From assembly GCA_038501625.1 (NCBI GenBank), contig JAZAYU010000010.1, positions 8,763,380-8,827,379 of the forward strand: DNA of 64,000 bases, given 5' to 3'. Below, piece after piece: positions 37,376 through 50,015 of the stretch. How positions within the stretch are numbered: the stretch's first letter is position 1; every line of letters begins with the position of its first letter. The notes beneath the pieces were generated by a model. The model was not told the DNA's origin. It worked only from the letters and a program-made list of their open reading frames with translations, and searched no databases. The DNA is from Corbicula japonica (taxonomy: Eukaryota; Mollusca; Bivalvia; Venerida; Cyrenidae). The position numbers were made by a program, and so were the translations under genes.

Positions 37376-40300
37376 GGTCTGTGAAGTTGGCTCTACGCCC
37401 TACGTTCTACGTCCTCCATACAAATCTATTTCTACGTTCTCCATACAACAGTCCTACGTCCTACGTTCATTTCTACTGTCGAACCAGCCCTACGTCCTAC
37501 ATTCATTTCTACGGTCGAACCAGCCCTACGTCCTACGTTCATCCCTTCAGTCGACCCAGCCCAACGTCCTACATTCATTTCTACGGTCGACCCAGCTCTA
37601 CGTCCTACGTTCATCCCTACAGTCGACCCAGCCCTATGTCCTACATTCATTTCTACGGTCGACCCAGCCCTACGTCCTACGTTCATCCCTACAGTCGACC
37701 CAGCCCTACGTCCTACATTTAACCCTTCGCTCGACCCAGTCCTACGTCCTACGTTCATCCCTACCGTCGATCCAGCCCTACGTCCTACGTTCATTTCTAC
37801 AGTCGACCTACTGTTATGTCTTGCATTCATTTCTACGGTCGACCCAGTCCTACGTTCTACGTTCATCCCTACCGTCGATCCAGCCCTACGTCCTACGTTC
37901 ATTTCTACAGTCGACCTACTGTTATGTCTTGCATTCATTTCTACGGTCGACCCAGTCCTACGTTCTACGTTCATCCCTACCGTCGACCCAGCCCTACGTC
38001 CTACGTTCATTTCTACAGTCGACCTACTGTTATGTCTTGCATTCATTTCTACGGTCGACCCAGTCCTACGTTCTACGTTCATCCCTACCGTCGATCCAGC
38101 CCTACGTCCTACGTTCATTTCTACAGTCGACCTACTGTTATGTCTTGCATTCATTTCTACGGTCGACCCAGTCCTACGTTCTACGTTCATCCCTACCGTC
38201 GACCCAGCCCTACGTCCTACGTTCATTTCTACAGTCGACCTACTGTTATGTCTTGCATTCATTTCTACGGTCGACCCAGTCCTACGTTCTACGTTCATCC
38301 CTACCGTCGATCCAGCCCTACGTCCTACGTTCATTTCTACAGTCGACCTACTGTTATGTCTTGCATTCATTTCTACGGTCGACCCAGTCCTACGTTCTAC
38401 GTTCATCCCTACCGTCGACCCAGCCCTATGTCCTACGTTCATTTCTACAGTCGACCTACTGTTATGTCTTGCATTCATTTCTACGGTCGACCCAGTCCTA
38501 CGTTCTACGTTCATCCCTACCGTCGATCCAGCCCTACGTCCTACGTTCATTTCTACAGTCGACCTACTGTTATGTCTTGCATTCATTTCTACGGTCGACC
38601 CAGTCCTACGTTCTACGTTCATCCCTACCGTCGACCCAGCCCTACGTCCTACGTTCATTTCTACAGTCGACCTACTGTTATGTCTTGCATTCATTTCTAC
38701 GGTCGACCCAGTCCTACGTTCTACGTTCATCCCTACCGTCGATCCAGCCCTACGTCCTACGTTCATTTCTACAGTCGACCTACTGTTATGTCTTGCATTC
38801 ATTTCTACGGTCGACCCAGTCCTACGTTCTACGTTCATCCCTACCGTCGACCCAGCCCTACGTCCTACGTTCATTTCTACAGTCGATCTACTGTTATGTC
38901 TTGCATTCATTTCTACGGTCGACCCAGTCCTACGTTCTACGTTCATCCCTACCGTCGATCCAGCCCTACGTCCTACGTTCATTTCTACAGTCGACCTACT
39001 GTTATGTCTTGCATTCATTTCTACGGTCGACCCAGTCCTACGTTCTACGTTCATCCCTACCGTCGACCCAGCCCTACGTCCTACGTTCATTTCTACAGTC
39101 GACCTACTGTTATGTCTTGCATTCATTTCTACGGTCGACCCAGTCCTACGTTCTACGTTCATCCCTACCGTCGACCCAGCCCTACGTCCTACGTTCATTT
39201 CTACAGTCGACCTACTGTTATGTCTTGCATTCATTTCTACGGTCGACCCAGTCCTACGTTCTACGTTCATCCCTACCGTCGACCCAGCCCTACGTCCTAC
39301 GTTCATTTCTACAGTCGACCTACTGTTATGTCTTGCATTCATTTCTACGGTCGACCCAGTCCTACGTTCTACGTTCATCCCTACCGTCGATCCAGCCCTA
39401 CGTCCTACGTTCATTTCTACAGTCGACCTACTGTTATGTCTTGCATTCATTTCTACGGTCGACCCAGTCCTACGTTCTACGTTCATCCCTACCGTCGACC
39501 CAGCCCTACGTCCTACGTTCATTTCTACAGTCGACCTACTGTTATGTCTTGCATTCATTTCTACGGTCGACCCAGTCCTACGTTCTACGTTCATCCCTAC
39601 CGTCGATCCAGCCCTACGTCCTACGTTCATTTCTACAGTCGACCTACTGTTATGTCTTGCATTCATTTCTACGGTCGACCCAGTCCTACGTTCTACGTTC
39701 ATCCCTACCGTCGACCCAGCCCTACGTCCTACGTTCATTTCTACAGTCGACCTACTGTTATGTCTTGCATTCATTTCTACGGTCGACCCAGTCCTACGTT
39801 CTACGTTCATCCCTACCGTCGACCCAGCCCTACGTCCTACGTTCATTTCTACAGTCGACCTACTGTTATGTCTTGCATTCATTTCTACGGTCGACCCAGT
39901 CCTACGTTCTACGTTCATCCCTACCGTCGACCCAGCCCTACGTCCTACGTTCATTTCTACAGTCGACCTACTGTTATGTCTTGCATTCATTTCTACGGTC
40001 GACCCAGTCCTACGTTCTACGTTCATCCCTACCGTCGACCCAGCCCTACGTCCTACGTTCATTTCTACAGTCGACCTACTGTTATGTCTTGCATTCATTT
40101 CTACGGTCGACCCAGTCCTACGTTCTACGTTCATCCCTACCGTCGATCCAGCCCTACGTCCTACGTTCATTTCTACAGTCGACCTACTGTTATGTCTTGC
40201 ATTCATTTCTACGGTCGACCCAGTCCTACGTTCTACGTTCATCCCTACCGTCGATCCAGCCCTACGTCCTACGTTCATTTCTACAGTCGACCTACTGTTA

Positions 40301-43300
40301 TGTCTTGCATTCATTTCTACGGTCGACCCAGTCCTACGTTCTACGTTCATCCCTACCGTCGATCCAGCCCTACGTCCTACGTTCATTTCTACAGTCGACC
40401 TACTGTTATGTCTTGCATTCATTTCTACGGTCGACCCAGTCCTACGTTCTACGTTCATCCCTACCGTCGACCCAGCCCTACGTCCTACGTTCATTTCTAC
40501 AGTCGACCTACTGTTATGTCTTGCATTCATTTCTACGGTCGACCCAGTCCTACGTTCTACGTTCATCCCTACCGTCGATCCAGCCCTACGTCCTACGTTC
40601 ATTTCTACAGTCGACCTACTGTTATGTCTTGCATTCATTTCTACGGTCGACCCAGTCCTACGTTCTACGTTCATCCCTACCGTCGACCCAGCCCTACGTC
40701 CTACGTTCATTTCTACAGTCGACCTACTGTTATGTCTTGCATTCATTTCTACGGTCGACCCAGTCCTACGTTCTACGTTCATCCCTACCGTCGATCCAGC
40801 CCTACGTCCTACGTTCATTTCTACAGTCGACCTACTGTTATGTCTTGCATTCATTTCTACGGTCGACCCAGTCCTACGTTCTACGTTCATCCCTACCGTC
40901 GACCCAGCCCTACGTCCTACGTTCATTTCTACAGTCGACCTACTGTTATGTCTTGCATTCATTTCTACGGTCGACCCAGTCCTACGTTCTACGTTCATCC
41001 CTACCGTCGATCCAGCCCTACGTCCTACGTTCATTTCTACAGTCGACCTACTGTTATGTCTTGCATTCATTTCTACGGTCGACCCAGTCCTACGTTCTAC
41101 GTTCATCCCTACCGTCGATCCAGCCCTACGTCCTACGTTCATTTCTACAGTCGACCTACTGTTATGTCTTGCATTCATTTCTACGGTCGACCCAGTCCTA
41201 CGTTCTACGTTCATCCCTACCGTCGATCCAGCCCTACGTCCTACGTTCATTTCTACAGTCGACCTACTGTTATGTCTTGCATTCATTTCTACGGTCGACC
41301 CAGTCCTACGTTCTACGTTCATCCCTACCGTCGATCCAGCCCTACGTCCTACGTTCATTTCTACAGTCGACCTACTGTTATGTCTTGCATTCATTTCTAC
41401 GGTCGACCCAGTCCTACGTTCTACGTTCATCCCTACCGTCGACCCAGCCCTACGTCCTACGTTCATTTCTACAGTCGACCTACTGTTATGTCTTGCATTC
41501 ATTTCTACGGTCGACCCAGTCCTACGTTCTACGTTCATCCCTACCGTCGACCCAGCCCTACGTCCTACGTTCATTTCTACAGTCGACCTACTGTTATGTC
41601 TTGCATTCATTTCTACGGTCGACCCAGTCCTACGTTCTACGTTCATCCCTACCGTCGACCCAGCCCTACGTCCTACGTTCATTTCTACAGTCGACCTACT
41701 GTTATGTCTTGCATTCATTTCTACGGTCGACCCAGTCCTACGTTCTACGTTCATCCCTACCGTCGATCCAGCCCTACGTCCTACGTTCATTTCTACAGTC
41801 GACCTACTGTTATGTCTTGCATTCATTTCTACGGTCGACCCAGTCCTACGTTCTACGTTCATCCCTACCGTCGATCCAGCCCTACGTCCTACGTTCATTT
41901 CTACAGTCGACCTACTGTTATGTCTTGCATTCATTTCTACGGTCGACCCAGTCCTACGTTCTACGTTCATCCCTACCGTCGATCCAGCCCTACGTCCTAC
42001 GTTCATTTCTACAGTCGACCTACTGTTATGTCTTGCATTCATTTCTACGGTCGACCCAGTCCTACGTTCTACGTTCATCCCTACCGTCGACCCAGCCCTA
42101 CGTCCTACGTTCATTTCTACAGTCGACCTACTGTTATGTCTTGCATTCATTTCTACGGTCGACCCAGTCCTACGTTCTACGTTCATCCCTACCGTCGATC
42201 CAGCCCTACGTCCTACGTTCATTTCTACAGTCGACCTACTGTTATGTCTTGCATTCATTTCTACGGTCGACCCAGTCCTACGTTCTACGTTCATCCCTAC
42301 CGTCGACCCAGCCCTACGTCCTACGTTCATTTCTACAGTCGACCTACTGTTATGTCTTGCATTCATTTCTACGGTCGACCCAGTCCTACGTTCTACGTTC
42401 ATCCCTACCGTCGATCCAGCCCTACGTCCTACGTTCATTTCTACAGTCGACCTACTGTTATGTCTTGCATTCATTCATTTCTACGGTCGACCCAGTCCTA
42501 CGTTCTACGTTCATCCCTACCGTCGATCCAGCCCTACGTCCTACGTTCATTTCTACAGTCGACCTACTGTTATGTCTTGCATTCATTTCTACGGTCGACC
42601 CAGTCCTACGTTCTACGTTCATCCCTACCGTCGATCCAGCCCTACGTCCTACGTTCATTTCTACAGTCGACCTACTGTTATGTCTTGCATTCATTTCTAC
42701 GGTCGACCCAGTCCTACGTTCTACGTTCATCCCTACCGTCGACCCAGCCCTACGTCCTACGTTCATTTCTACAGTCGACCTACTGTTATGTCTTGCATTC
42801 ATTTCTACGGTCGACCCAGTCCTACGTTCTACGTTCATCCCTACCGTCGATCCAGCCCTACGTCCTACGTTCATTTCTACAGTCGACCTACTGTTATGTC
42901 TTGCATTCATTTCTACGGTCGACCCAGTCCTACGTTCTACGTTCATCCCTACCGTCGACCCAGCCCTACGTCCTACGTTCATTTCTACAGTCGACCTACT
43001 GTTATGTCTTGCATTCATTTCTACGGCCGACCCAGTCCTACGTTCTACGTTCATCCCTACCGTCGATCCAGCCCTACGTCCTACGTTCATTTCTACAGTC
43101 GACCTACTGTTATGTCTTGCATTCATTTCTACGGTCGACCCAGTCCTACGTTCTACGTTCATCCCTACCGTCGACCCAGCCCTACGTCCTACGTTCATTT
43201 CTACAGTCGACCTACTGTTATGTCTTGCATTCATTTCTACGGTCGACCCAGTCCTACGTTCTACGTTCATCCCTACCGTCGATCCAGCCCTACGTCCTAC

Positions 43301-43320
43301 GTTCATTTCTACAGTCGACC
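37376..43320 (+). repeat. Left arm: 36-bp / 108-bp satellite array
   Basis: After about 65 bp of unique terminus the arm consists of 36-bp monomers starting TTCATTTCTAC or TTCATCCCTAC, each with a central GTCGAC-like core. From about 37.8 kb three monomer types alternate strictly in a 108-bp unit (A: ..CCCAGTCCTACGTTC; B: ..CCAGCCCTACGTCC; C: ..CCTACTGTTATGTCTTGCA), about 51 copies, nearly identical. Monomer B toggles between GATCCAGC and GACCCAGC. A 4-bp duplication (TTCA) near 42474 shifts the phase. The long open frames through the array are not regarded as genes. Confidence 0.9.
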
Positions 43321-44550
43321 TAAATTTGTTTTAGCTTGTTCAATAAGTTTTATAGTATTATTACGCCAAACTTTGTAGTTATTCCAATCCTTTTTGGCAT
43401 GAACTAAATCCCTTGTTTTCCGAGCATGTTTAATTTCTTTCGAGTACCAGTCAGGTTGATGTTGTCTTTTTATGCGTTTAACTTTTATCGGTGCGTGTTT
43501 ATTTAACACATCATAGAATATGTTGTAAAAAATATCAAGCGCATGAGAAGGGTACGGTATTGATTCAACATAGTTTAAAAGATCCATATTAAATTCGTTT
43601 TCATTACATTTGCTAAATGATCTGTATTTTATCGTGGTATGTTTACTTGGTGAGTTACAACGCATTTGCTTGATTTTTCTGGTAAAACATATTGGATAAT
43701 CATCGCTCAAACTGATTTTGGGAACAGTTATCTCAATAATATTTTCAGGAAAGGTTGAGTATATGTGGTCAATAATCGAGCTGTTCGCTTCAGTTACCCT
43801 GGTTTGGGATTTAACCATTTGCGTCATGCCTAAACACATAATTGTTGCATTCCATTTGTTATTTTTAAATCCTTAATCTGGCGAGAAATCAAAATTATTA
43901 TCCCCAAGAGAATATATTTCATGAAACAATTCCTGTGCTTTAGCTACTAGTTGTTCGTAAGACTCTATCCAACTTTGTAATGCGGAAGGGGGTCTATAGA
44001 CAAAGTTTAAAATGAAAGGCTTTCCGTTTGGAACAATTATTTCAATAAAAAGTGATACTAAGATATCATTTTCGAGGTCTAATCTTCGCCGATATGAAAC
44101 ATTCTCTTTTATATAAACTACTATTCCACCACCTTGTTTTAAAAATCTGTCTCTTCTTTCCAAATTATACCCATGAATATGAATTTCATCATTTACAGTA
44201 TTCTCTGTCAAAAAAGTTTCGCATAATCCTAAAACATGAATGGGATCTTCTAAAAGTAATATCTTGATTTCATCCAATTTTGGTAAAATATGTTGAATAT
44301 TAAGATTAGCTACTCGAAATCCTTTGCTCACTAATTGAAACGGCGAATTTTGTTTTGTGACATTAACAAGGTTTGGAGAGTATGCATTGCGTTCATCGTT
44401 GCATGAACTGTTATTACACATTGAATTAGTCTGCTTAAATAATTTAGCATTTAGTGTTTTTCCACCCAAAGAAAAATTACATATACACATATTAAAAAGA
44501 TTATTACATTCAGAACATAAATCATTAAAAACATTAAAAGGATTAAACAT
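43321..44550 (-). pseudogene. LINE ORF2 fragment: AP endonuclease domain and linker
   Basis: A single minus-strand frame from the ATG at 44550 encodes a non-LTR retrotransposon endonuclease: FRVANLNIQHILPKLDEI, LGLCETFL, GGGIVVYIKE, FVYRPPS, GDNNFDF, then SSIIDHIYS and LSDDYPICFTRK. One in-frame TAA (43875-43873) interrupts it. The catalytic SDH motif reads SDD, and GDFN reads GDNN, so it is dead. The protein runs into the endonuclease-RT linker (WYSKEIKHARKTRD ... WRNNTIKLIEQAK) and is cut off exactly where the satellite starts; the RT domain is absent. The clade looks CR1/L2-like. Confidence 0.8.
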
Positions 44551-45621
44551 ATTTTGATTAGAAATATATCTATTAGATTCTTTGATACTGCTCAGAGTGT
44601 CCTAGTACAGTCCATAGTATTTATTTTGATGTGACCTGGAGTTACCTCCAATTCAACAAGTACATTCTGCTGGAGATTAACAACATAACACCAGTTATTG
44701 TTAGATTTACAACGAACTCAGAGTCATATTACAAGATGCATGTTTACGTTATCCCAATAGGGTTGCTGATACCAATTTGATGCAACTTAACCCGGTCACT
44801 TATTTTATTCCACTAACTCAGCTGAATTGCCGAAAACCGTAATTGCTAGTTAATCAATTTTTCAACAGATCGAAATTATACAATTCAAGTTGAAGTCCGG
44901 GTTCAGTTATTTCATACTAAGCTGAGTACTCAGTGCCAGGTGTACTCAGTGAAAAAATGAAATATAATTATTTATCGACCGTGAATTATGTATTACTCGG
45001 GATTATTTTAAATCGTACTTTATCTGGGAACAAAAAAGTTAACACAGTCTTGAAAAACAATTCCTTCTTTTTCTCTTCACTGTCGTGTAAGGATTGCCGT
45101 ACGAAACTGTGAGTGCCTTGTGATGGCGACAAAATTAATTTCTAAAATATATGTGTTTTCTAAACGTTTGTTGTCTGTAATCTGTAAAAATACTTCACTC
45201 TTTAAAAGGGTGTATCTTTCTCGACAAAAATCCAAAGGTCCTGGGCGGCATCTTACAACAATCCGAGGGGCCATACAAGTCATCAACAATACTTTGTTTG
45301 AATCACATTTGAAACACAATACTCAGTTCTATGACAAGAAATGCAATTGGACGCACTTCAAATGAACAACACATTTTATGGATTATGGAAACAACAGTTG
45401 TTTCATAATAAAATATGAAACAAAATATCTTACTCGCTTCAGTTTGTTTTAATCCGATTATGTCGTGTATTTCTACCAATAAAGTGCTAAACGGAAAGGC
45501 AGTCCAAAAAGGAAGCAATCAATCACCGAAAGAAAAATCATTGTCATCGAATGAACCAAGCATTCCTGTCTATACGGAACATTATGGATATATTGGAAAC
45601 AGCAAAACACATTCCTTTTAA
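43321..45621. other. Left interior of the giant foldback
   Basis: Holds a LINE fragment (43321-44550, minus) and then about 1 kb in which I recognise nothing. Open frames of 60-80 codons at 45.1-45.6 kb on both strands have no identifiable domain. Confidence 0.6.
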
Positions 45622-47230
45622 TGTTCGTGAAGTTGGCCGCCTAGCAGCCAAGCAGCGTGAAGTTGGCCGCCAAGCAGCTAAGCAGCCAAGCAGCGTGAAG
45701 TTGGCCGCCAAGCAGCCAAGCAGCGTGAAGCTGGCCGCCAAGCAGCCAGGCAGCGTGAAGTTGGCCGCCCAACAGCCTAGCAGATACTTTGGCTGCTGTG
45801 AAACTTTGGCTGCTGAGCTGCTGTGGCGGCTGGAAAAAAGTTCGCTGCTGGGCTGCTGTGGCGGCTGGGATACTTTTGCTGCTGGGAAAAGATGGCTGCT
45901 GGAATACTTTGGCTTCTGAGCTGCTGTGGCGGCTGGGAAAAGTTGGCTGCTGGGCTGCTGTGGCGGCTGGGAAAAGTTGGCTGCTGGAATACTTTGGCTG
46001 CTGAGCTGCTTTGGCGGCTGAGAAAAGTTGGCTGCTGGGCTTCTGTAGCGGCTGGGATACTCAGCTGCTGGGAAAAGTTGGCTGCTGGAATAGTTTGGCT
46101 GCTGCGCTGCTGTGGCGCCTAGGAAAAGTTGGCTGCTGGGCTGCTGTGGCGGCTAGGAAAAGTTGGCTGATGGAATACTTTGGCTGCCGAGCTGCTTTGG
46201 CGGCTGAGAAAAGTTGGCTGCTGTGGCGGCTGGGATACTTTGGCTGCTGGGAAAAGTTGGCTGCTGGAATAGTTTGGCTGCTGGGCTGCTGAGGCGACTG
46301 GGATACTTTGGCTGCTGGGTAAAGTTGGCTGCTGGAAAGGTTTGGCTGCTGCGCTGTTGTGGCTTCGAAAAGTTGTCTGCTGGGCTGCTGTGGCGGCTGG
46401 GATACTTTGGCTGCTGGGAAAAGTTGGCTGCTGGAATACTTTGGCTGTTGCGCTGCTGTGGCGGCTAGGAAAAGTTTGCTGCTGGGCTGCTGTGGCGGCT
46501 GGGATACTTTGGCTGCTGGGAAAAGTTGGCTGCTGGAATACTTTGGCTGCTGAGCTGCTGTGGCGGCTCGGAAAAGTTGGCTGCTGGGTTGCTGCGGCCG
46601 CTGGGAAAAGTTGGCTGCTGGAATACTTTGGCTGCTGAGCTGTTGTGGCGGCTGTGATACTTTGGCTGCTGGGAAAAGTTGGCTACTGGAATACTTCGGC
46701 TGCTGAGCTGCTGTGACGGCTGGGAAAAGTTGGCTGCTGGGCTGCTGTGGCGGCTAGGAAAAGTTGGCTGCTGGGCTGCTGTGGCGGCTGGGATACTTTG
46801 GCTGCTGGGAAAAGTTGCCTGCTGGAATACTTTGGCTGCTGAGCTGCTGTGGCGGCTCGGAAAAGTTGGCTGCTGGGTTACTGTGGAGGCTGGGAAAAGT
46901 TGGTTGCTGGGCTGCTGTGGCGGCTGGGATACTTTGGCTGCTGGGAAAAGTTGGCTGCTGGAATAGTTTGGCTGCTGCGCTGCTGTGGCGGCTGAGAAAA
47001 GTTGGCTGCTGGGCTGCTGTGGCGGCTGGGATACTTTGGCTGCTGGGAAAAGTTGGCTGCTGGAATAGTTTGGCTGCTGCGCTGCTGTGGCGGCTAGGAA
47101 AATTTGGCTGCTGGGCTGCTGTGGCGGCTGGGATACTTTGGCTGCCGGGAAAGGTTGGCTGCTGGAATACTTTGGCTGCTGAGCTGCTGTGGCGGCTGGG
47201 ATACTTTAGCGGCTGGGCTGCTGTCGCTTT
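45622..47230 (+). repeat. Inner foldback, left arm (17-bp CTG-rich repeats)
   Basis: Dominated by 17-bp units GCTGCTGGGAAAAGTTG and GCTGCTGGAATACTTTG and the 34-bp combination with GCTGCTGTGGCGGCTGG. The outer 170 bp instead iterate the terminal GTGAAGTTGGCCGCC motif about five times. Confidence 0.85.
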
Positions 47231-47767
47231 ATTGAAGTTAAATAATGCTTTTAAAAAATTTCTCACGTCAGACTTCGATTGGGTAGCCTAGTATCTTGGC
47301 AGTCAAGCACCCTAGCAGCTGGAAAGCGAGAAGTTTAAGACTTAACGTAGGTAATGTTATAACGTTATTTTATATTATCATATCATTAAATTAACGCATT
47401 TCTTTCGATATTTCATGTTCTCGTACATATTATATAAAAATAAGTTAATTGAGAGTTTAAAAAATATGAAATACACGTTGAAAAACAACAACAAGAAATT
47501 TGCTGATATGCTATTAAACGAATTATTACGTCAGTTTAGTTCAGAAGGAAGACTTTGATTCGGCAGCCTAACAGCGGAGTAGACTGGCAGCCTAGCAGCC
47601 TAGCTGTTTGGCAGCGAAAAGTTTAAAACTTCACGTAGGTGATGTTATAATATATTTTTCAGTCTAGCATCCTAGAAGCAGATGGTTCAGACTTAAAATT
47701 ATCATGCCATCATTCAAAAAAATGTACTTTACCGGTATTTCATGCTCTTTTATTTTTCAGAAATAAA

Positions 47768-47971
47768 ATGCGAGATTTGAAAAAAATAGTACAAGCCATG
47801 TTGACATTCGCGATACAAACAAAAGAACATAGTAAAATGAGCGAAAGAAATTTACGGGCTATAGCGAACGCATATGAAATGTGTCTGTGTGAAGTTGGAA
47901 GAGCAACAGATCAGTTCCAGGAGAATGTAGAAAAAATAATGGGTGTATTTGATTTGTCGATGTCAGATTAG
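47768..47971 (+). CDS. Hypothetical 67-codon open frame inside the inner foldback
   Basis: ATG at 47768 encodes MRDLKKIVQAMLTF ... KIMGVFDLSMSD, a charged, probably helical product with no domain I recognise. A splice-acceptor-like TTTTATTTTTCAG ends at 47760, so it could be a terminal exon. It is the only frame in the interior that looks coding without matching a LINE. Chance is quite possible at this length. Confidence 0.25.
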   Translation: MRDLKKIVQAMLTFAIQTKEHSKMSERNLRAIANAYEMCLCEVGRATDQFQENVEKIMGVFDLSMSD

Positions 47972-48239
47972 AACTATTTGAAAAAGAAAAATGTTATGAT
48001 ATAATCGAAAACACCTAAAAGTGAAAGAAAAATATTAAATCAACGATATTTGACTTTAACGCGGTTTCATAAAAATGCATAAATTTCACAACTACGAGAA
48101 GTCAAAAGCGTCAATACAAGTTAGAACAGTAAAGAAAAATAGTTTAACCTTAAAATTCCCTAAAATTCTATTTGCAATCAAACACAAAAAAGAATCATCG
48201 CAAAACAAATACAGTTTAAATATCCAAATGATTAAGAAG

Positions 48240-48742
48240 ATACTGACAACAATATGTAAGGTCCTTTTATTTCTCATAAACAAATTTCTTTTCTTTTTAA
48301 ATTCTTTTCTCGCATTATAACAACTTTGGTCAAACCATAATGCTTTTATATTTACTTGTTTGTTATTGTGAGTATATGTATTATTGGAGTTGTAAATTTT
48401 TGTACAACCAAAGACTTTCATCCCGTTTTCATTGATGAGGTAAGTAAATAATGTCACCGTATTATTTATGTTTTGATAGCTAACCGTATTTGCGAAGGCG
48501 TCCAGCTTAATATTTTTGTATAATAACCCCGCCCTAAACGATTTTATGCGCGAGTCATCCCATTTAATTCATTGCTCGGGACTACTTTCGGCATCACGTG
48601 GCCTTGCAGGCGTTGGTTTTCTTCCAATAGGAATGGTTAATGCGGAGTGATCTGAAAATTCGTCCGGTTCTTCGACCTTGAAGTATGTCACAAAAAAGTC
48701 GTCGTAAGATAGTAACAAATAATCTACTGTGCTTGAGCCCTT
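48240..48742 (-). pseudogene. LINE relic: endonuclease C terminus and linker
   Basis: On the minus strand 48742-48569 encodes GSSTVDYLLLSYDDFF ... EFSDHSALTIPIG, the end of a LINE endonuclease with SDH intact. Further along the same strand (about 48400-48250), ALWFDQSCYNARKEFKKKRN is the usual linker before the RT. The pieces are separated by unrecognisable sequence and stops. Confidence 0.65.
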
Positions 48743-48789
48743 ACTGCTATAATCTTTTGTTTAATCTAAAGAAACTACCTCTTACGCCA

Positions 48790-49850
48790 AAAAAGCTACT
48801 GTGAACTATTTGATGCTTTTGTTGGATCTACACTTAAATATGCATAAGAGGTGTGGGGGCTTTCTTAGTTTAAAAATATTGAGCGTGTACATTTAAAATT
48901 TTGTAAATCCATCTTAAATGTTAGAAAATTTACTACATCTGTTTGGGTATACGGTGAATTAGGCCAATACCCTCTATATTTATCCAAATACAAAAGAATA
49001 ATTTCGTATTGGTGTAAATTATTGCGCAGTGAAAATGTTGTTATCGTATCATTATATCGGCGAGCATTAGAAGATTGTAATTTGGGACACAGAAATTGGG
49101 TTTCTTCTGTTAAGAAACTATTAGACGATTAGGTTCTCTAATGTATTTTTGTATCCACAAAGTATTGATATTAATTTCCCAAACATTTTTCATCAACGTG
49201 TTGTAGACAATTTCATTCAAGAATGGTATGGGTTGTTACAAGGTAGTTCAGTTTTTGTCAGATTATGTCCATAATAAAAATACTTTTATATATGAAACTT
49301 ACCTCGACGTGTTGCCTGCTAAACTGAGAAAATACATTACGCAATTTAAAATCGGTGCTCATTCACATAGAATTCATACAGGCCGTTATGGCTCCAATAA
49401 CATTCCAAGAAATAAACGATATTGTTTATACTGTGGCAATCAAGACATAGAAGATGTGTATCATTTTATTTGCATATGTCCGTGTTAATCATCGGTAAGG
49501 CAGAAGTTTCTTCATTCTAGATTCTATGTTAGACCATTTGTTTTTAAATTCAATTGATTAATGGGAACGCATGACTCGGGCGTTTTAAAAAATATTGCAA
49601 ATTATATAAAATGTTCTTTAGAAATTAGACCATTACTGTGTAATAATGTGTTAGTCACTCTCCGTATTTATACAACATATATACATTTTCTCTCAAATTT
49701 TCCTTGCGTGAAATAGTGTACTTGTAACTCTCAAAACTCTTAGACCACGTCGCAGTTGTAATTGTGTATAATGTTCTAGATTATGTACTCAGTACTTGTC
49801 TTGCATAAAATATATTGTCATTGTCATTGCTAATAAACAAGTTATAGTCG
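48790..49850 (+). pseudogene. LINE relic: C-terminal RT region and 3' tail
   Basis: Shifting plus-strand frames read LFDAFVGSTLKYA, ERVHLKFCKSILNVRKFTTS, VYGELGQYPLYLSKYKRI and then (49228-49488) GRYGSNNIPRNKRYCLYCGN and DVYHFICICP, the Cys/His C terminus of non-LTR ORF2 proteins. Frameshifts and stops separate the blocks. It ends in a short ATTGTCATTGTCATTG tail near 49820. The orientation is opposite to the neighbouring relic, so they are separate insertions. Confidence 0.75.
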
Positions 49851-50015
49851 AAATTTCGTATTCTTCAATTTTACCATTGCACCATTCTTTAGTCAACTGA
49901 TACATAGAGGTATTAGGGTGGTCTTTGTGTCGTAAAAATGATATTATTGCTCGTTATTAATGTTTATACATTTCATTTTTTTCAACAACTATGTCTTTGG
50001 CAATACTAATAAATA

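Noticed and set aside
37432..43334. Very long open frames across the left satellite (1680 codons minus; 1835 and 1837 codons in two plus frames)
   Set aside because: Three overlapping frames are open at once because the unit is 36/108 bp, a multiple of three, and happens to lack stops. There is no non-repetitive domain, start context or splice evidence.
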